Part shown: in pieces, positions 54,101-61,617 of the stretch
Layout of the letters: each line of letters opens with the position of its first letter
Numbering within the stretch: the first letter of the stretch is position 1
NCBI GenBank assembly: GCA_019828565.1
Contig: JAHDYR010000067.1
Coordinates: 248,001 to 312,000, forward strand
DNA length: 64,000 bases
Reading direction: 5' to 3'
From: Carpediemonas membranifera
Taxonomy: Eukaryota > Fornicata
Translations under genes and position numbers: made by a program
The notes under the pieces: model-generated
Databases searched by the model: none
Told to the model about the DNA's origin: nothing
Seen by the model: the letters and a program-made list of their open reading frames with translations, nothing else

Positions 54101-57100
54101 GGCCGACTACAAGGAGCAGGACATGTTGGACAGCTCCCCCGCTGGTGCCATCCACCTCTACCGCCTCGTACTCGACCAGTGGACACTTATTGACTCGTTC
54201 ATTCACCATTACATCGTCGGGTTCGGCCATCATGTCACTGTCCGAGGCTCCACCGTCGCTGTTGACACGTATGAGCCCAGCCCGTACACCACGTCTGGGG
54301 CCAGTCTCTATGTTTACGAGTTTACCGGTGCGACCCTCGACCTGACCAACTCTGTCGTGTTCACCGGCTACCAGGACATCGACAAGGCGATGGACATCTC
54401 GCCAGACGAGGGCGCTGTTGTTGTGGCATGCATGGACACTTCCGCGGCAAATTCCGACTCGTTCGCCGTGTTTGAATTCATCATTTCGACTGGAGAAATC
54501 TCTACAGTCGATGAAGGCAACTGTGGACTCACGAACTGCGCCAAATCGCAAGCTGTCGCACATGCAGGCGATGCCATCTACTATGGGACTCCCTACAGCG
54601 GTTCCGGTCAAATAGGCGAGGTCACCGTCTACCAGCGCGTCGCCCCCGGCTTCTGGAGTCCCGCGCACACCCTCGGCCTGCCCGGTGGTGCTGCGAGCGA
54701 TGGATTCGGCGAGTCCCTTCGCATCACCCACGACGGCCTGGTCGTGGTTGGGGCCGAGGGCGCCGTACTCATCTTCTCCCGGTACGAATGCCCTGCGGGT
54801 GAAGTGGTGGCGTCCTGGCTCGAGTGTGGCCCCGTGCCCAGCGGCAGCATCGCCTATTCCAACAGCCACACCAGGTGCCTCAACGGGTCCTACGCCGACA
54901 ATTCAACAACATGCGTGCCCTGCGACGCCGGCACGTACCAGCCCGACAAGGGCGCCACTGAGTGTCTGTCTGCCGACGCCGGCTTCTTTGTCCCAGATGA
55001 CGGCTATGCCCACGCCGCCCCCATCGAGTGCCCCGTGGCTACCAGCCAGACTGCGGCCGAGTCGACCTCGTGCACCAGATCATACGGCATCCAGACCCTC
55101 AACCTCGGCGTCAGCTCGTATACCCCAGCCGTAGCCCTCGACGACGACCTCCTCCTCGTCGGTCTGCCCGAGACGAACCAGCTCAGCCTCTACACCGCCG
55201 TACTCTCGGTGTGGACCCACAACGCCACAGTCACCCCGCCATCGGCCGCCACGGACTTCGGGCACGCCATGGTGCTGAGGGACGACTGGCTCGCAGTCGG
55301 CGCCCCCAGCCTGACCGACGCCGGGGCCGGGGCCGTGTTCGTGTACACCCGCGACGGCCACACCTTCCCCTTCCACTCAACGCTGACTGCCACCAGCACT
55401 GCCGAGTTTGGCAAGTCCCTCGACCTGCAGTACCCCCTCCTCGCAGCCCTCGCGTGGGACGACTCCGCTGGCACGTCTGTAGTAGAGTTCTTCTTGTATG
55501 ACGAGACCAATGAAGAGTGGATCGACCAGGAGAACCCGACAGCGATCGATGGGGTCGCCTTAAGCGTGGGAATCATGAGCCTCGCCCCCTCAATCAGGTT
55601 CGCCGTGGGCCTGGCCGACGAGAGCCGCGTCTGCGCGTTCTCCACGCCATGTACCGGAGCCAGCTCCGTGCAGTTCAGCAGGATAGTATCTGCCACGTCT
55701 GCACCAACCGTGGCGTTCGGTGATGGCGCGCTTGACACTGGATTTGCCGGGCACAGGACTGCTGCTGGCTCCTTTGGGATGTGGGCATCAGACACGGACA
55801 CTCTCTTCTGGCCCGACTTCGACCCGATCGAGGACCAGGGTCTTGGCCGGGCAGTCGCTGTCCATGGTTCGACCGTGGCCGCCACAGACGCGTTCGGCGC
55901 CGTCCATCTCTTCAGCAGGGCTTCCGGCTCTGCCACGACCACTGTACACATTTATCTCACGGACGACGGCTTTGACCCAGACCCTGGCTTCGGCCACGGG
56001 CTTGCCGTCGACCCCATGTCTATGGCGGTCGTATCCCTCGTCGACGGGGCTTACGAGCTGAGCATGATCGGCATGACCTGCGATGCCGGTAACTTCGCCG
56101 ACTCCTGGCACTCGTGCGCCCCCTGCCCCGCTGGGTCGTATTCGCCTGCCCCCGGCTACTGGGAGTGCGTCGACGCCCCCCCAGGCTCAGTCGTCCCTTC
56201 AGACGGCCGATCCACCCCAGAAGTCTGCGACGGCGGCCATTTCGCCGACTCCCCCGGCGCTGACATCTGCCAGACCTGCGACACAGGGTCGACCAACGAC
56301 GCCGACGGCCACGGCCACTCAACCTGCCTCTCTGAGGTCGAGGACTCGACGACGTCCGTGGAGGTCTCCGGTCGGAGCGACATTGACGCCATCACGGTTG
56401 ACGGAGTCGCCGCCACGATTATCTCAACTAGTCCAGTGGAAATCATCCCCATCGTGGGGAGCAGCGACGGCGCCATCCACCCAGGCGACTACGAGCTTGA
56501 GGTTGAATTCTCCGACTCGACTATTGAGTCGACGACCCTGACCATTCCGGCAGATGTCGAAACTCCGGGCACGACTCTGACGCTTTCCGGCACAACTTTG
56601 ACCGCCGCTATGGAGTCAAGGATTTGCCCCAGCAACCTCCCCTTCGCTGCGATGGGAGTTCGGCCACTAACGGGCATGCTGACCGCTGGCACTGTCACGT
56701 GTGTGTCAGATGAGACGGTCAGCGGGTCTAACCTTGCTGATTCGTTCTCGCCGTCCATCTCCAAGCGGGCCGAGGGCGAGTACTGCCTCACGATGACTGA
56801 TGTCACGCTCACTGGCACCACCGCGTTCACTATCCTCATCGACAACGAGGAGCAGACCATTGTGCTGTCAGATAACGCCATTTGCTCTACCGCTGCCTCT
56901 GCTTCCACCACCGTCTCGACACAGGCGTACCTCAGCGCCGACACGCGAACCATCGTTGCCACGTTCGACGGCACCGAGATCGCGTCCGACTCCGAGACTT
57001 ACAACGAGGTCAGCGTGCTCTATGCGGTCATCCCGTCGTTCGCGGTTGCCTCCCTTCTCTTGCTCGGCTGCCTCTGCTGCACCTGCATCCTCGGTGTGGC

Positions 57101-57548
57101 CGGCTCTGCCATTGTCGTCGAGGTCGTCATGCTGTTTAGGACCAAGTCCAAGGGCAGTGACGACGAGGACCTCAAGCCCCAGCCCATCGTCGGGTCGACC
57201 CCGACTGTGTTGCCCCCCATGGACCTGCCGCCCTTGCCCAGGCAGGTGAGCATTCCGACACAGCCTGGTCGGCCTTCCCTGAGCGGCGTTGGAGGCATCA
57301 ACGTCCCCGCTGGCTTGAGACCGACCCTCCCCCCCATCCGCCAGCCCCTTGGCCAGTCGCCCACAGCTAGCCCGATGAAGCAGCCCATTTCTCCTCCTGC
57401 CGGGACACCCCCTGCCTCTCGCCTGCCTCCTGCCCTGGGACGGTCTGGGTTGCCCCCCATGGTGGGCATGCCGCGACCTGGTGCTAAGCTTGTGCTATCG
57501 CCACTGCAGATGCCAGGTGTCGGAGTCAGCCCGTCCAAGAAGGACTAG
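42117..57548 (+). CDS. Giant FG-GAP-like propeller/Cys-rich type I membrane protein (5,143 aa)
   Basis: One uninterrupted 15.4-kb frame. A signal peptide (MLLLIISMVSLSCSLA, after MKTAARIQRLHW) starts it. The extracellular part repeats about twelve times a unit of roughly 365-430 aa: a propeller-like block with FG-x-S-[LV]-A ... L-[LM]-VGAP motifs (FGWSLALAGDSLLVGAP, FGQSLALDGDMLMVGAP, FGSSVAIDEEDTIVVGAP), then a Cys-rich linker of the GCC2/GCC3 (ephrin-receptor-like) kind such as CEPCPAGMYSEAGLPGCRAC. Linkers start near 43194, 44382, 45552, 46687, 47784, 48921, 50142, 51315, 52413, 53576, 54790 and 56080. After a beta-rich membrane-proximal region comes one TM helix (about residue 4970-5000, FAVASLLLLGCLCCTCILGV) and a Pro-rich cytoplasmic tail with PPMDLPPLPRQ. 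The blades lack integrin DxDxDG calcium loops. Probably a surface adhesin or receptor; function inferred. Confidence 0.85.
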   Translation: MKTAARIQRLHWMLLLIISMVSLSCSLASIDVDQNTLIKLFELGIAGSGLESGLWIHIDTLFLGAPGDSATGAVLYQSLPSSSVSSLAVPPDCTDKFGGNIVGTDSFLFVTCSSHSTDDIVVIFDLSDLNTIVQTDAFTVPLGMASQMKISPDRSKLLLASTTSASAILFDIAGSTLTLHGLPFALDGTPTHIAMANTHAYFSWELGATGYVDAYTLEGRRDARLAPLFPAASPGPAVVTSMDACMYTVILGLTDGTEYTVRTLTTTLEYTTDEVPTSTEEWAITALTPTCSLSAVARLDGTSTECVLSSLAMSHTATPLPLVSYEQEDHTCMGRVVALTDSWLALYDPVNAVAMPVRLCPFGSILASPGYYTAGSTSCDLCPSLVSSISDINDCSVSAQARDTNPVFTGVTGSVPLVVSGNTYARADPSYSGSSGAIYISSVDSIIAGATSPSALVGTNSFGRSLSVSDHYAAIGTTDGEFIRVYDTRVSLTDHLFDILPHGTPTSFAMSEVAIHPTKFIVAATAMDPTGVVQVFFGSSWVDTLVPASPSSGFGHTMRFTESFLIACDFESTVNLARVYRLTGFDSPDGSSASVSLYYSFQSSASGETLINAGGTDDYLLLITRTGALEPRVTVFDVASTSEINNHVFAFGDEPFFDCDVGSGRCAMAMDSNVAVFDLTVQPSSTPGDPFYQTYDLSSAMGGASVRQFAINSNAMFLAGDDAAMEVRVDFTACQKDRNTPYGPVAAFYSPAFMSCAPCPLGTYSPGFEVKCRPIPYGGSPDGTRSSVTMQLSVTTADVGFVPHCISAKNHALAAASSMGTVAVFDVDFAGLHGHGPFLTKPSSVGASSFGTAVAVTESGHVIVGSASATALAHGISIFELTHDSAVYVRSFFKYISSCEYGRIIESHGDYVAVGAPGSACEAVDVYNTAAWTKASVTAADLAPDVVADFPSHIAIDNDYVYAACDDESDNGIVYVLSGFDEPGAILSKVDVIEPNPGLPSGLPVLRLIADALTETLFVQWEAPVDVNYGIYRRGGAPGEDVMHLALGDAISGPPLSVSYFNGELHWIDAAGETFTSSSDLLDARKRSSLSNTDADTEFNGEFTYIDGLPIFHSASDAHKLGVLLPIFSDAPPGEEMLGPGYFRPCPDGYYSPGHQALCTKCPPHYASNTGHTACVPEYTVSTVDPGVAVTAISTYKDAMAAVSYTEGCGTDTGSVFLHEYDGTAWALTETLTPPASGCVGLAVAINDDWLAVSSEFDDGLVLVYSRSTLDLTASVTPADAGTGFGWSLALAGDSLLVGAPTSSTNGQPGAGVVFVFEHDSSGWPTGPDHTLTASVPLRSERFGASIDVKVMPDGSFAVAVGTAPSSNPGSVFMFDTPSWSVSQAAIGTDPSFSHEVAVISHDELFTAGSDEVIRIHFHDFIYDAYIIDSAVTAAYGDALGAFGDQVVSSATSYFLYGHDTGAFTVSGYEPTPSSMGDAGFLFPPSERLVDSMGFGQPASTMGSGVMFATDAQSTAITCIHPTCTAGQHADTWYSCADCPPYTVGDGQTCANYTAPTYATAGMYVYGIAVSDEMIVLASPVSQTGFGASVYTWNENWTSKVYHLNDPDLRIGFGVALNDDWLVLAAYDTVAAKGCTVVYSRTGSAFTDQTTIDTSTSSTPPLVALSGNDVLRVDPTFTSTSCETVVISYTTGSGWARAFTPVSWPGTPTNMTMTSQHYAIGFPDDGLVITDYNDGSWGSTSSIDAGVDRFGQSLALDGDMLMVGAPDAFYGAGAMYSYKFDGSAWNLRATITPNDPVMDGAFPSSIAIHNGHVAIGWEGCAIGDNIGCILLFDRVSQGADADSWAQTAAFSHPSTPGVGAFVAIGEKTLISIGSWMSAFDRPTLTLNALCDRGYFADTWYSCAACQDGYYATAHSLRCSLCPVGMQSSADQGGCTQVAELSSVVAGTANDDSFGHALSAVSDLVAVSTSVGHAFVYRHLARLSSPYMQLEADLAHGEDTLFGGVVAISLTWLAVSGTDMIVVYPMGSDFTEFIELPIDFAVNRMLVDDELIVASSNDNRVLTFQYDGTTWSGTSLSGPAWSNFGASIALTSAYLFIGSPGTDTVSVYDRADLSGSPVAVHTAATTSVGFGSTLAAVDVGSDTRVAVGCPQQAVGADIGAVQIFSFVSAAFVLEAVVYKPDASIPASMLLDETALLASDPLAAVGGESSAGAFFSFQYNGLDDQWQSSVAFTAITPTANEQVGQAIAAGDACLFYSSTPTGSPGNVYVTCAVCPAGQKPVSWRLCEPCPAGMYSEAGLPGCRACPAGYTINTDQTGCDAPYTAESHNAPPPIVAGELGTVVRIQGDQFFALYGTKTMTPNVERYTYSSATKAWEDAGMVLSSSALPTPAAHTASFDVSEHWLAVGSPSEAKIYVYSRADASFDQLDALEPPGLASQPTSFGSAIAMTDIVIVSGTPDTLTGQVDVFSFNGAHWEPQFVFTSSLAAAGDLFGTSVAISPDTSFIVASDTLNGKVYVLNYTAELTSIVTESQTIAGSESFGMSLAATETTIVVGSPTATVLGVTGAGSATVLTLVDGEWTPLTTLTAPYPEAEGFGSSVAIDEEDTIVVGAPDFDSGVGRVHIFAYDGSDWAYEYHLDSPDSATASFGASVASNTQFLAVGAPALSTDTGGLSIITQPCPAYDTMYMASWHNGCESCIGPYVSSSPASEGTYCPLPRATKSYAAVTGSNKEYGYAIAVTDELVVISTRFASTADGENVVEVKTVFDTTSSSIPNVRIAEFTQASIDYGKALAITDDRLAIGAFSSVEVYRRVGSIYIAYDPLALTPAESSFGDALAMWGDYLVVGVPSAAVGSITGAGLVVVYKFVSDTIVQVATIDMAGVSGRGADALGTSLLEHGGTLFIGAPGANTVFAVDESDWSTITQVITATLPTATVSFGSFMAYDDVYDLILISDPDADMFGTAQGAVVAFESINGVWTQLTWIRSAFSDMTRFGRLLAASDGFLAAGAPAVFHGPAGSVEVMAFDNSSRRYTDVHYVREESDIGSGLAMLPNTLFRSREAGGNIMARTRACDGGSYAKSFAACEPCLAGQYSATNARACMLCPPGQAPNADQDGCVASVTLHQVSLSSVGATEDWGATTAVYEDYMLMLGDSGTKAYIFIRGVSEWMQLKELRAYLVADAAIDGKWIVLAGGIDGLLIYRLDPRSATLHSSFGTVVLECLKVGLKDNNIAALDAGNSNTAILGYDSTADSWSLDTTAPVYGTTLAVHADLFAVGQGTSVNIAPWPAECEGGYASCVTPLTVAGSDALLILDNLLFAASVSIQTVEVFINTGTVSSPAWTLGQTLTEPEGGVVSLAASNGIVFAGIPSYNSEDGAVRVIRRGKGGVWAIEGLITGPANNGAQMGASVSATSSSLVMGAPATDPSSSVLSRVVVATMFCPANEFSDTFYTCSSCKPGMVSKAGAMQCSLCGRGTALAPTGDECQPQFIAQTITVSGGEFGSSIALGDNLFLGVDHTQGKLLMARFDPWAQTWTEFTTLTGAMTGVTSRLIAADDFIVFGDPHHSTDSGRVGVIRREGYKLEQPEFIDPPTSDLFFGWQIALSGTTLVVSSPGSSWTNILISIYDLSDGSDIGADYYGDSCLNFAVYGRMMVCSSDAGATTVYPDFADKDTAVSLTPTPDTVAASIVITDDLILVGSPDDTSHTANDVSTGAVYVYLNDGDTYPLKTVITTPNLETATTRFGASMTMLDSTTVAVGSPGDPYDSSTFGQLFWFTFGIDSELRWADELESVPLAHSRDVFAGISAHTSGAVIAYSLPAFDSVSLFHRSCTAGSYPNSFDSCVACDPGTVSAANSLFCSPCPAGLAPNSDNSACEEVLEGKMLDVGSRTLSFYDVHAGLAAFKHLDDDTLKLFTFDSATGSWTHSGTIAPSASLDGNWAVAQPIITDEHIIVGSGATATGSGAALVYDRWSLDLVDQILPPDASVASASFSYNGARVDDSHVILADYKEQDMLDSSPAGAIHLYRLVLDQWTLIDSFIHHYIVGFGHHVTVRGSTVAVDTYEPSPYTTSGASLYVYEFTGATLDLTNSVVFTGYQDIDKAMDISPDEGAVVVACMDTSAANSDSFAVFEFIISTGEISTVDEGNCGLTNCAKSQAVAHAGDAIYYGTPYSGSGQIGEVTVYQRVAPGFWSPAHTLGLPGGAASDGFGESLRITHDGLVVVGAEGAVLIFSRYECPAGEVVASWLECGPVPSGSIAYSNSHTRCLNGSYADNSTTCVPCDAGTYQPDKGATECLSADAGFFVPDDGYAHAAPIECPVATSQTAAESTSCTRSYGIQTLNLGVSSYTPAVALDDDLLLVGLPETNQLSLYTAVLSVWTHNATVTPPSAATDFGHAMVLRDDWLAVGAPSLTDAGAGAVFVYTRDGHTFPFHSTLTATSTAEFGKSLDLQYPLLAALAWDDSAGTSVVEFFLYDETNEEWIDQENPTAIDGVALSVGIMSLAPSIRFAVGLADESRVCAFSTPCTGASSVQFSRIVSATSAPTVAFGDGALDTGFAGHRTAAGSFGMWASDTDTLFWPDFDPIEDQGLGRAVAVHGSTVAATDAFGAVHLFSRASGSATTTVHIYLTDDGFDPDPGFGHGLAVDPMSMAVVSLVDGAYELSMIGMTCDAGNFADSWHSCAPCPAGSYSPAPGYWECVDAPPGSVVPSDGRSTPEVCDGGHFADSPGADICQTCDTGSTNDADGHGHSTCLSEVEDSTTSVEVSGRSDIDAITVDGVAATIISTSPVEIIPIVGSSDGAIHPGDYELEVEFSDSTIESTTLTIPADVETPGTTLTLSGTTLTAAMESRICPSNLPFAAMGVRPLTGMLTAGTVTCVSDETVSGSNLADSFSPSISKRAEGEYCLTMTDVTLTGTTAFTILIDNEEQTIVLSDNAICSTAASASTTVSTQAYLSADTRTIVATFDGTEIASDSETYNEVSVLYAVIPSFAVASLLLLGCLCCTCILGVAGSAIVVEVVMLFRTKSKGSDDEDLKPQPIVGSTPTVLPPMDLPPLPRQVSIPTQPGRPSLSGVGGINVPAGLRPTLPPIRQPLGQSPTASPMKQPISPPAGTPPASRLPPALGRSGLPPMVGMPRPGAKLVLSPLQMPGVGVSPSKKD

Positions 57549-58209
57549 ATTTGAGACGTTATAAACTTTAGACCAGTTGGATCTGTACCTGGGTCGGGTT
57601 GGGCAGTCCACGTGTGTTCAAATCGGTACCGTCTTGAGTGCTTTCCCATTGATGTTTGACTGTGAACGGCCGCTTTCTTGAATGCTCATCCACCCGAAGC
57701 TGAACGCTGGATTGCACACCAGGGTGTCAATCCTTTCGAGAGACTTCGGCGAAGCATGACTCTGGCGGGATCTTGGAATGGATCGCGCCCCACACGGCCA
57801 CAGCAGTACCATCGTTTGTGCGGCTTCCTGTGTTGTACAAAGGTCGACAGCTTAAAAATAAATATTGGGCCGCGGAGGCAGCCTTGTCGCTTCCGTCAAC
57901 TACACCGCTCAAACCTCCATCGGTCTCGACAAAATAGTTGGCCAGCAAAGATTATCCCGATGAAGAGACGACCCAAACCGCAGTTACCCATATGAAAACC
58001 TTTAAGTCGAGTCGTGTGTGATGTAAGCATGCCACGCTGGGCTCGTCAAGCTCATAAAGCTGTGGGCGCAGACCGGTACATCTCATCGATACCTAACGAG
58101 AGGCATAGTGGCTGCCAGTCGAGGCGTCTGTGGTACGACTGCTTCGCGGAAGGCCGATTGCACCCGAGCAAGGGACACGTATTTTACAAAGTCCATTCCA
58201 ACCTGCCGC
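57549..58209. other. Intergenic interval, no supported gene
   Basis: About 660 bp between the giant gene and the TAM41 gene. Open frames are short and featureless. The TAM41 frame stays open upstream to about 58108, but without an in-frame ATG, so I leave it as 5' untranslated sequence. No RNA gene recognised. Confidence 0.5.
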
Positions 58210-59232
58210 ATGCCGCTCGATCCTCACGTTACAGAGCAACTTATCAACCGCTTTAGCTACAGTGGCCTTCGTGTCGTCATTGGTTACGGCTCGCAGGTGA
58301 TTAAGCAAGCATCCGAGCTGAAATCGTCTCTCGTCGATGTTCTCGTCGTTGTCGACGACGCTCAGCTTGCCAACTGGCATACGCAGAACATGCAGATGCA
58401 TGGATCCGATTACTCTTTCCTTTGCCGCGTTCTCCCCCGCAACTGGCTCATTAAGGTACAGAACGCCGCTGGCGGTGTCCTCTTCAACCCCGACGTCGCT
58501 CTGACCGAGGGATCAGAGACGCACATCAAGTACGGCGTCATCTCGTGGAACACGCTCCTCTCCGACCTCGCCGGCTGGTCCAAGGGTATGTACCTTGCCG
58601 GCCGTCTCCAGAAGCCCGTCGACCTCCTCTACGTCGAGGACTCGGTCAAGGACGAGCTCGACCATGCCATCAGGGCCAACAGACGTGCTGCCGCTTGCAC
58701 TTCCCTCCTTAAGCGGGACTCGCTCCTCACGGACCGGGAGCTGCTCACGGACATCATGGGCCTCAGCTACCTCGGAGATCCCCGAATGAAGTTCGCCGAG
58801 AACCCCATGAAGGTAACCAACATTGTCACCGCACAGATTGAGTATCTCAGACAGATTTACCACCCGATTTTGAAGAAGGATCTCGGCCTCACCGTTTTGG
58901 CAGCCGGTGAAGATTTTGAGATCGACCAGAGCAGTGCCTCTGGTACTATGCTGGCCAAGCAGTGCCCCCACCTCACCTCCCGTCTTGTGAAGGGCTCGAC
59001 CGTCACGGTCGGGTCGACCATTGTCAGAGACGGGTCGGCGTTCGGGGACGTGACACAGCGCCAGGCGGTCATTGATGCGGCGATCTCGAACATCGTAGGG
59101 CCAGTGGCTGGGCGTCAGACCCTTAAGGGGGGCATTACCTCCCCTATTCTGAGGATGATCCCGTATATTTGGGCGAAGATCAAGAAGAGCCGCGAGGGCC
59201 GGCGTGAGGCGGGCAGGGTGAAGCTGAACTAA
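58210..59232 (+). CDS. TAM41: TAM41-type phosphatidate cytidylyltransferase (mitochondrial CDP-DAG synthase)
   Basis: 340 aa from the ATG at 58210 (MPLDPHVTEQLINRFS). It makes CDP-diacylglycerol from phosphatidic acid and CTP, classically on the matrix side of the mitochondrial inner membrane for cardiolipin/PG synthesis. Family blocks: VVIGYGSQVIKQ (the GYGS nucleotidyltransferase motif), SSLVDVLVVVDDAQLANWHT with the metal-binding Asp, GVLFNPDV, IKYGVISWNTLLSDLAGW and YLAGRLQKPVDLL. The C-terminus has ITSPILRMIPYIWAKIKKSR. In most homologs the line after WH is NxxxHYS; here it is GSDYSFL. No clear presequence. Together with PI synthase 2.4 kb away, it would supply or use the CDP-DAG pool. 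Confidence 0.92.
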   Translation: MPLDPHVTEQLINRFSYSGLRVVIGYGSQVIKQASELKSSLVDVLVVVDDAQLANWHTQNMQMHGSDYSFLCRVLPRNWLIKVQNAAGGVLFNPDVALTEGSETHIKYGVISWNTLLSDLAGWSKGMYLAGRLQKPVDLLYVEDSVKDELDHAIRANRRAAACTSLLKRDSLLTDRELLTDIMGLSYLGDPRMKFAENPMKVTNIVTAQIEYLRQIYHPILKKDLGLTVLAAGEDFEIDQSSASGTMLAKQCPHLTSRLVKGSTVTVGSTIVRDGSAFGDVTQRQAVIDAAISNIVGPVAGRQTLKGGITSPILRMIPYIWAKIKKSREGRREAGRVKLN

Positions 59233-59264
59233 ATGTTTAAATGTTTAACGCCAGCCGTAGTACT

Positions 59265-60857
59265 TTAATTTTTCTTAGGAATCGCTGCCAGGGCGGTCGG
59301 CCCAGCAGGCATGACCAGCCGCCCCCCCACTGCTGGCCGGGGCAGCGGCGGCAGTCTCATCTTGTCCGGCACCCGCGGCAACATCGGCTCGGGTGGGCTC
59401 CCGGTGTCCAGCTTGCCCGCCCCGGCCCCGTCCTGGGGCACTAGCGGCTCCATGGACATCGACGTCGGGAACTGCTGGGTACGGCGCTTCTTGGCACTAG
59501 CCAGAGAGGCTCCGGTCAGCGCGCTGGTAGCTACAATGGCCATGGCCACGAGGAGGATGAAGATGATGAGGCCGAGGAGGATGGCGGCCACTACTGCCCC
59601 GCCGACGACGACAAGCACAGTGGTCGTGGGAAAGCCGCTGCCAGAGCCAGAACCAGAAGCTGGGACCGAATAGGCCACGTTGCCATCCATCGCCCCGATG
59701 ATGAGAGCGTCAACGTCAGATAAATATGCAAATGAGGACCCGAACCAATCTCCACGGTGGTCCTCGGCGGTGTCAACAAGGGTGGAGGCAAGCGCCCAGG
59801 TCGCAGAGTCAGTTCGTTCATAGAGAATGACGGCTCCATGATCAGTTTTGACCCAATATGGGGCTGATATGAAGATCTCGGTGTCCGACTTGAACTGGAG
59901 GTGCATGCCGAAGAAGGCGCCGTTGGCGTACTTCTCGGGGGGTCTGAGTGTGGTTGTGTGGGTCCAGGTCGTCCCATCAGCCTCTAGTTCAAGGAAGTCT
60001 ACGCCTCCTGAAGGATAAAAAAAGTTGTGACCAGGTTGGGTCATGAGATACGAGGCGACCGCAAGGATCTTTCCATTGGGAGAAAACACAGCAGCAGAGG
60101 CAGGCATGCTTCTCACAGTGACGTTAGTAGCGTACTGAATGCTTTGCTGGTGCTGGAGCTCACAGTCTGGGCCTACGGAGTAGAAGGCCGCAGTGACGTT
60201 GGCTCCATTCCATCCGAAGCGGTCGACAGTCGCGTTGTAGACGTCGTATCCTGCTGCTAGACGTCCATCGTTGTACGCCAGACTCGACACCCTGGCAATG
60301 AAGCCAGCGGGGGCGCTGAAGTCCATAGTCTGACTCAAACCGCACGCCCCGCCCGAGAGCTTGTAAACCTCGATGCGGTTGAGTGATGAAACAACTAGAG
60401 CACCGTTAACAACAACAAAGTCGACAGCGGAAGCGGAAAGGATGACTTCTTGGGAGAGGGTGAGGGAGGTGGGGTTGATCGCGAAGAGGAGGATGCCACC
60501 GGAGCCGCCGGTGGAGTTGTAGGTGATGCAGGCAAGCGTGGAGTCGTCCACAAAGCTTGAAAAATGCCCTACAGAGGCATCGAGGCGCCCGGTGGTGCTT
60601 GAACGTGGGTTGAAAAGAGATGTGCCAGCTCGATCAAATACAGTGATTGCGCCCGAAACCACACCGCCAACTGTACTCAGTGGGGAGGAAATAGCCACCG
60701 TCTTGTCCGAAAAAGCCACTGCTCTGCCGAAAGAGTGAACCTTTGTGTTACTGATAATCGGCGGCGGAATCACTGTGCTATCTGCCATGTCGAAGCCGTA
60801 TATGCATACTACCAACAGTATCAGTCCCAATAACCTTGCATTGGCAGCAATCAGCAT
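59265..60857 (-). CDS. Propeller-type single-pass membrane protein with Pro-rich tail (530 aa)
   Basis: The ATG at 60857 gives a signal peptide ([20 protein letters not shown]); the open codons before it have no better ATG. The ectodomain (about 30-415) is one propeller-like unit: [65 protein letters not shown]. These are the same FG-x-[AS]-x-A ... GAP-like blade signals as in the giant neighbour, but no Cys-rich linkers. Then a Gly/Ser linker, a TM helix ([20 protein letters not shown], about 425-445) and a Pro-rich tail with [14 protein letters not shown] ending IPKKN. It faces the TAM41 gene with only 32 bp between stops. Apparently a small paralog of the giant protein. Confidence 0.75.
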   Translation of the reverse strand: MLIAANARLLGLILLVVCIYGFDMADSTVIPPPIISNTKVHSFGRAVAFSDKTVAISSPLSTVGGVVSGAITVFDRAGTSLFNPRSSTTGRLDASVGHFSSFVDDSTLACITYNSTGGSGGILLFAINPTSLTLSQEVILSASAVDFVVVNGALVVSSLNRIEVYKLSGGACGLSQTMDFSAPAGFIARVSSLAYNDGRLAAGYDVYNATVDRFGWNGANVTAAFYSVGPDCELQHQQSIQYATNVTVRSMPASAAVFSPNGKILAVASYLMTQPGHNFFYPSGGVDFLELEADGTTWTHTTTLRPPEKYANGAFFGMHLQFKSDTEIFISAPYWVKTDHGAVILYERTDSATWALASTLVDTAEDHRGDWFGSSFAYLSDVDALIIGAMDGNVAYSVPASGSGSGSGFPTTTVLVVVGGAVVAAILLGLIIFILLVAMAIVATSALTGASLASAKKRRTQQFPTSMSMEPLVPQDGAGAGKLDTGSPPEPMLPRVPDKMRLPPLPRPAVGGRLVMPAGPTALAAIPKKN

Positions 60858-61140
60858 AATCACCGTTGAGATCGAGCAAAAGATCTCATCCCATTTTTCA
60901 CAGAAGCACGACCATCCACGACCACACGTCATCACGGGTGTCAGATCAAGCAGCCACACGAGGTACAGGGCGGTCTCAACGATGCCCTTCACCCCGCCCT
61001 TGCTCCCACGCGTCTCAAAACAAAGTCGAGCAGTTTACAGCAATATGGTGCATTCACCTGATGAGGACATGGAATTGGCACTCCATCGCTACTGGGCAGG
61101 GCTCCATCACACGTGGCCTTGTTCAGAGACGCCACACCCT

Positions 61141-61560
61141 CATGCCCAAATCGATGCCCTTTACGACGGCATCGATTTCAAATCGACCATCACACGTATC
61201 TTTTTTGAAGACTTCTGCAGCGACGTCTTCCGCTCAACGATTGAGATGGTTCAGCGTGTGCTCGACGACGCCAAGCTTGCCAAGCGTGATATTGACGAGA
61301 TCATGCTCGTCGGCGGGTCGACCCGCATACCCAAGGTCCGCCAGATGCTCAAGGACTTTTTCTAAGGAAAGGAGCCCTGTCAGAACATCAACCCTGACGA
61401 AGCAGTTGCCTACGGAGCTGCCATTCAAGCCGCCCTCCTCTCCAAGGGCGAGGCTAAGATGATTGAGCGGGTTAAGCTCATCGACGTCACCCCGCTCTCC
61501 CTCGGCATTAGGATCTGGGAAGACGGTGTTCGTGGCGTGATGAGCACCATTATCCCACGT
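61141..61560 (+). pseudogene. HSP70 relic (C-terminal part of the ATPase domain and start of the peptide-binding domain)
   Basis: In one frame: [40 protein letters not shown], the HSP70 signature [20 protein letters not shown], then an in-frame TAA (61363-61365) exactly where Asn is expected, then [31 protein letters not shown] and [15 protein letters not shown]. The first roughly 300 residues and the rest of the substrate domain are gone. The stop and truncations show it is dead. It is cytosolic/ER-type by sequence. The frame continues open into the phosphatidylinositol synthase start codon at 61618. Confidence 0.85.
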
Positions 61561-61617
61561 ATTTCCTTAAACTGCACCCGGTCTGGTTTCTTCCGTGACG
61601 AACACTTCGCGAAAACG

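Noticed and set aside
42117-57548. Reading the giant protein as an integrin alpha or as a Giardia-type high-cysteine surface protein
   Set aside because: It lacks integrin calcium loops and the integrin stalk, and the Cys-rich parts are short linkers rather than the bulk of the protein.
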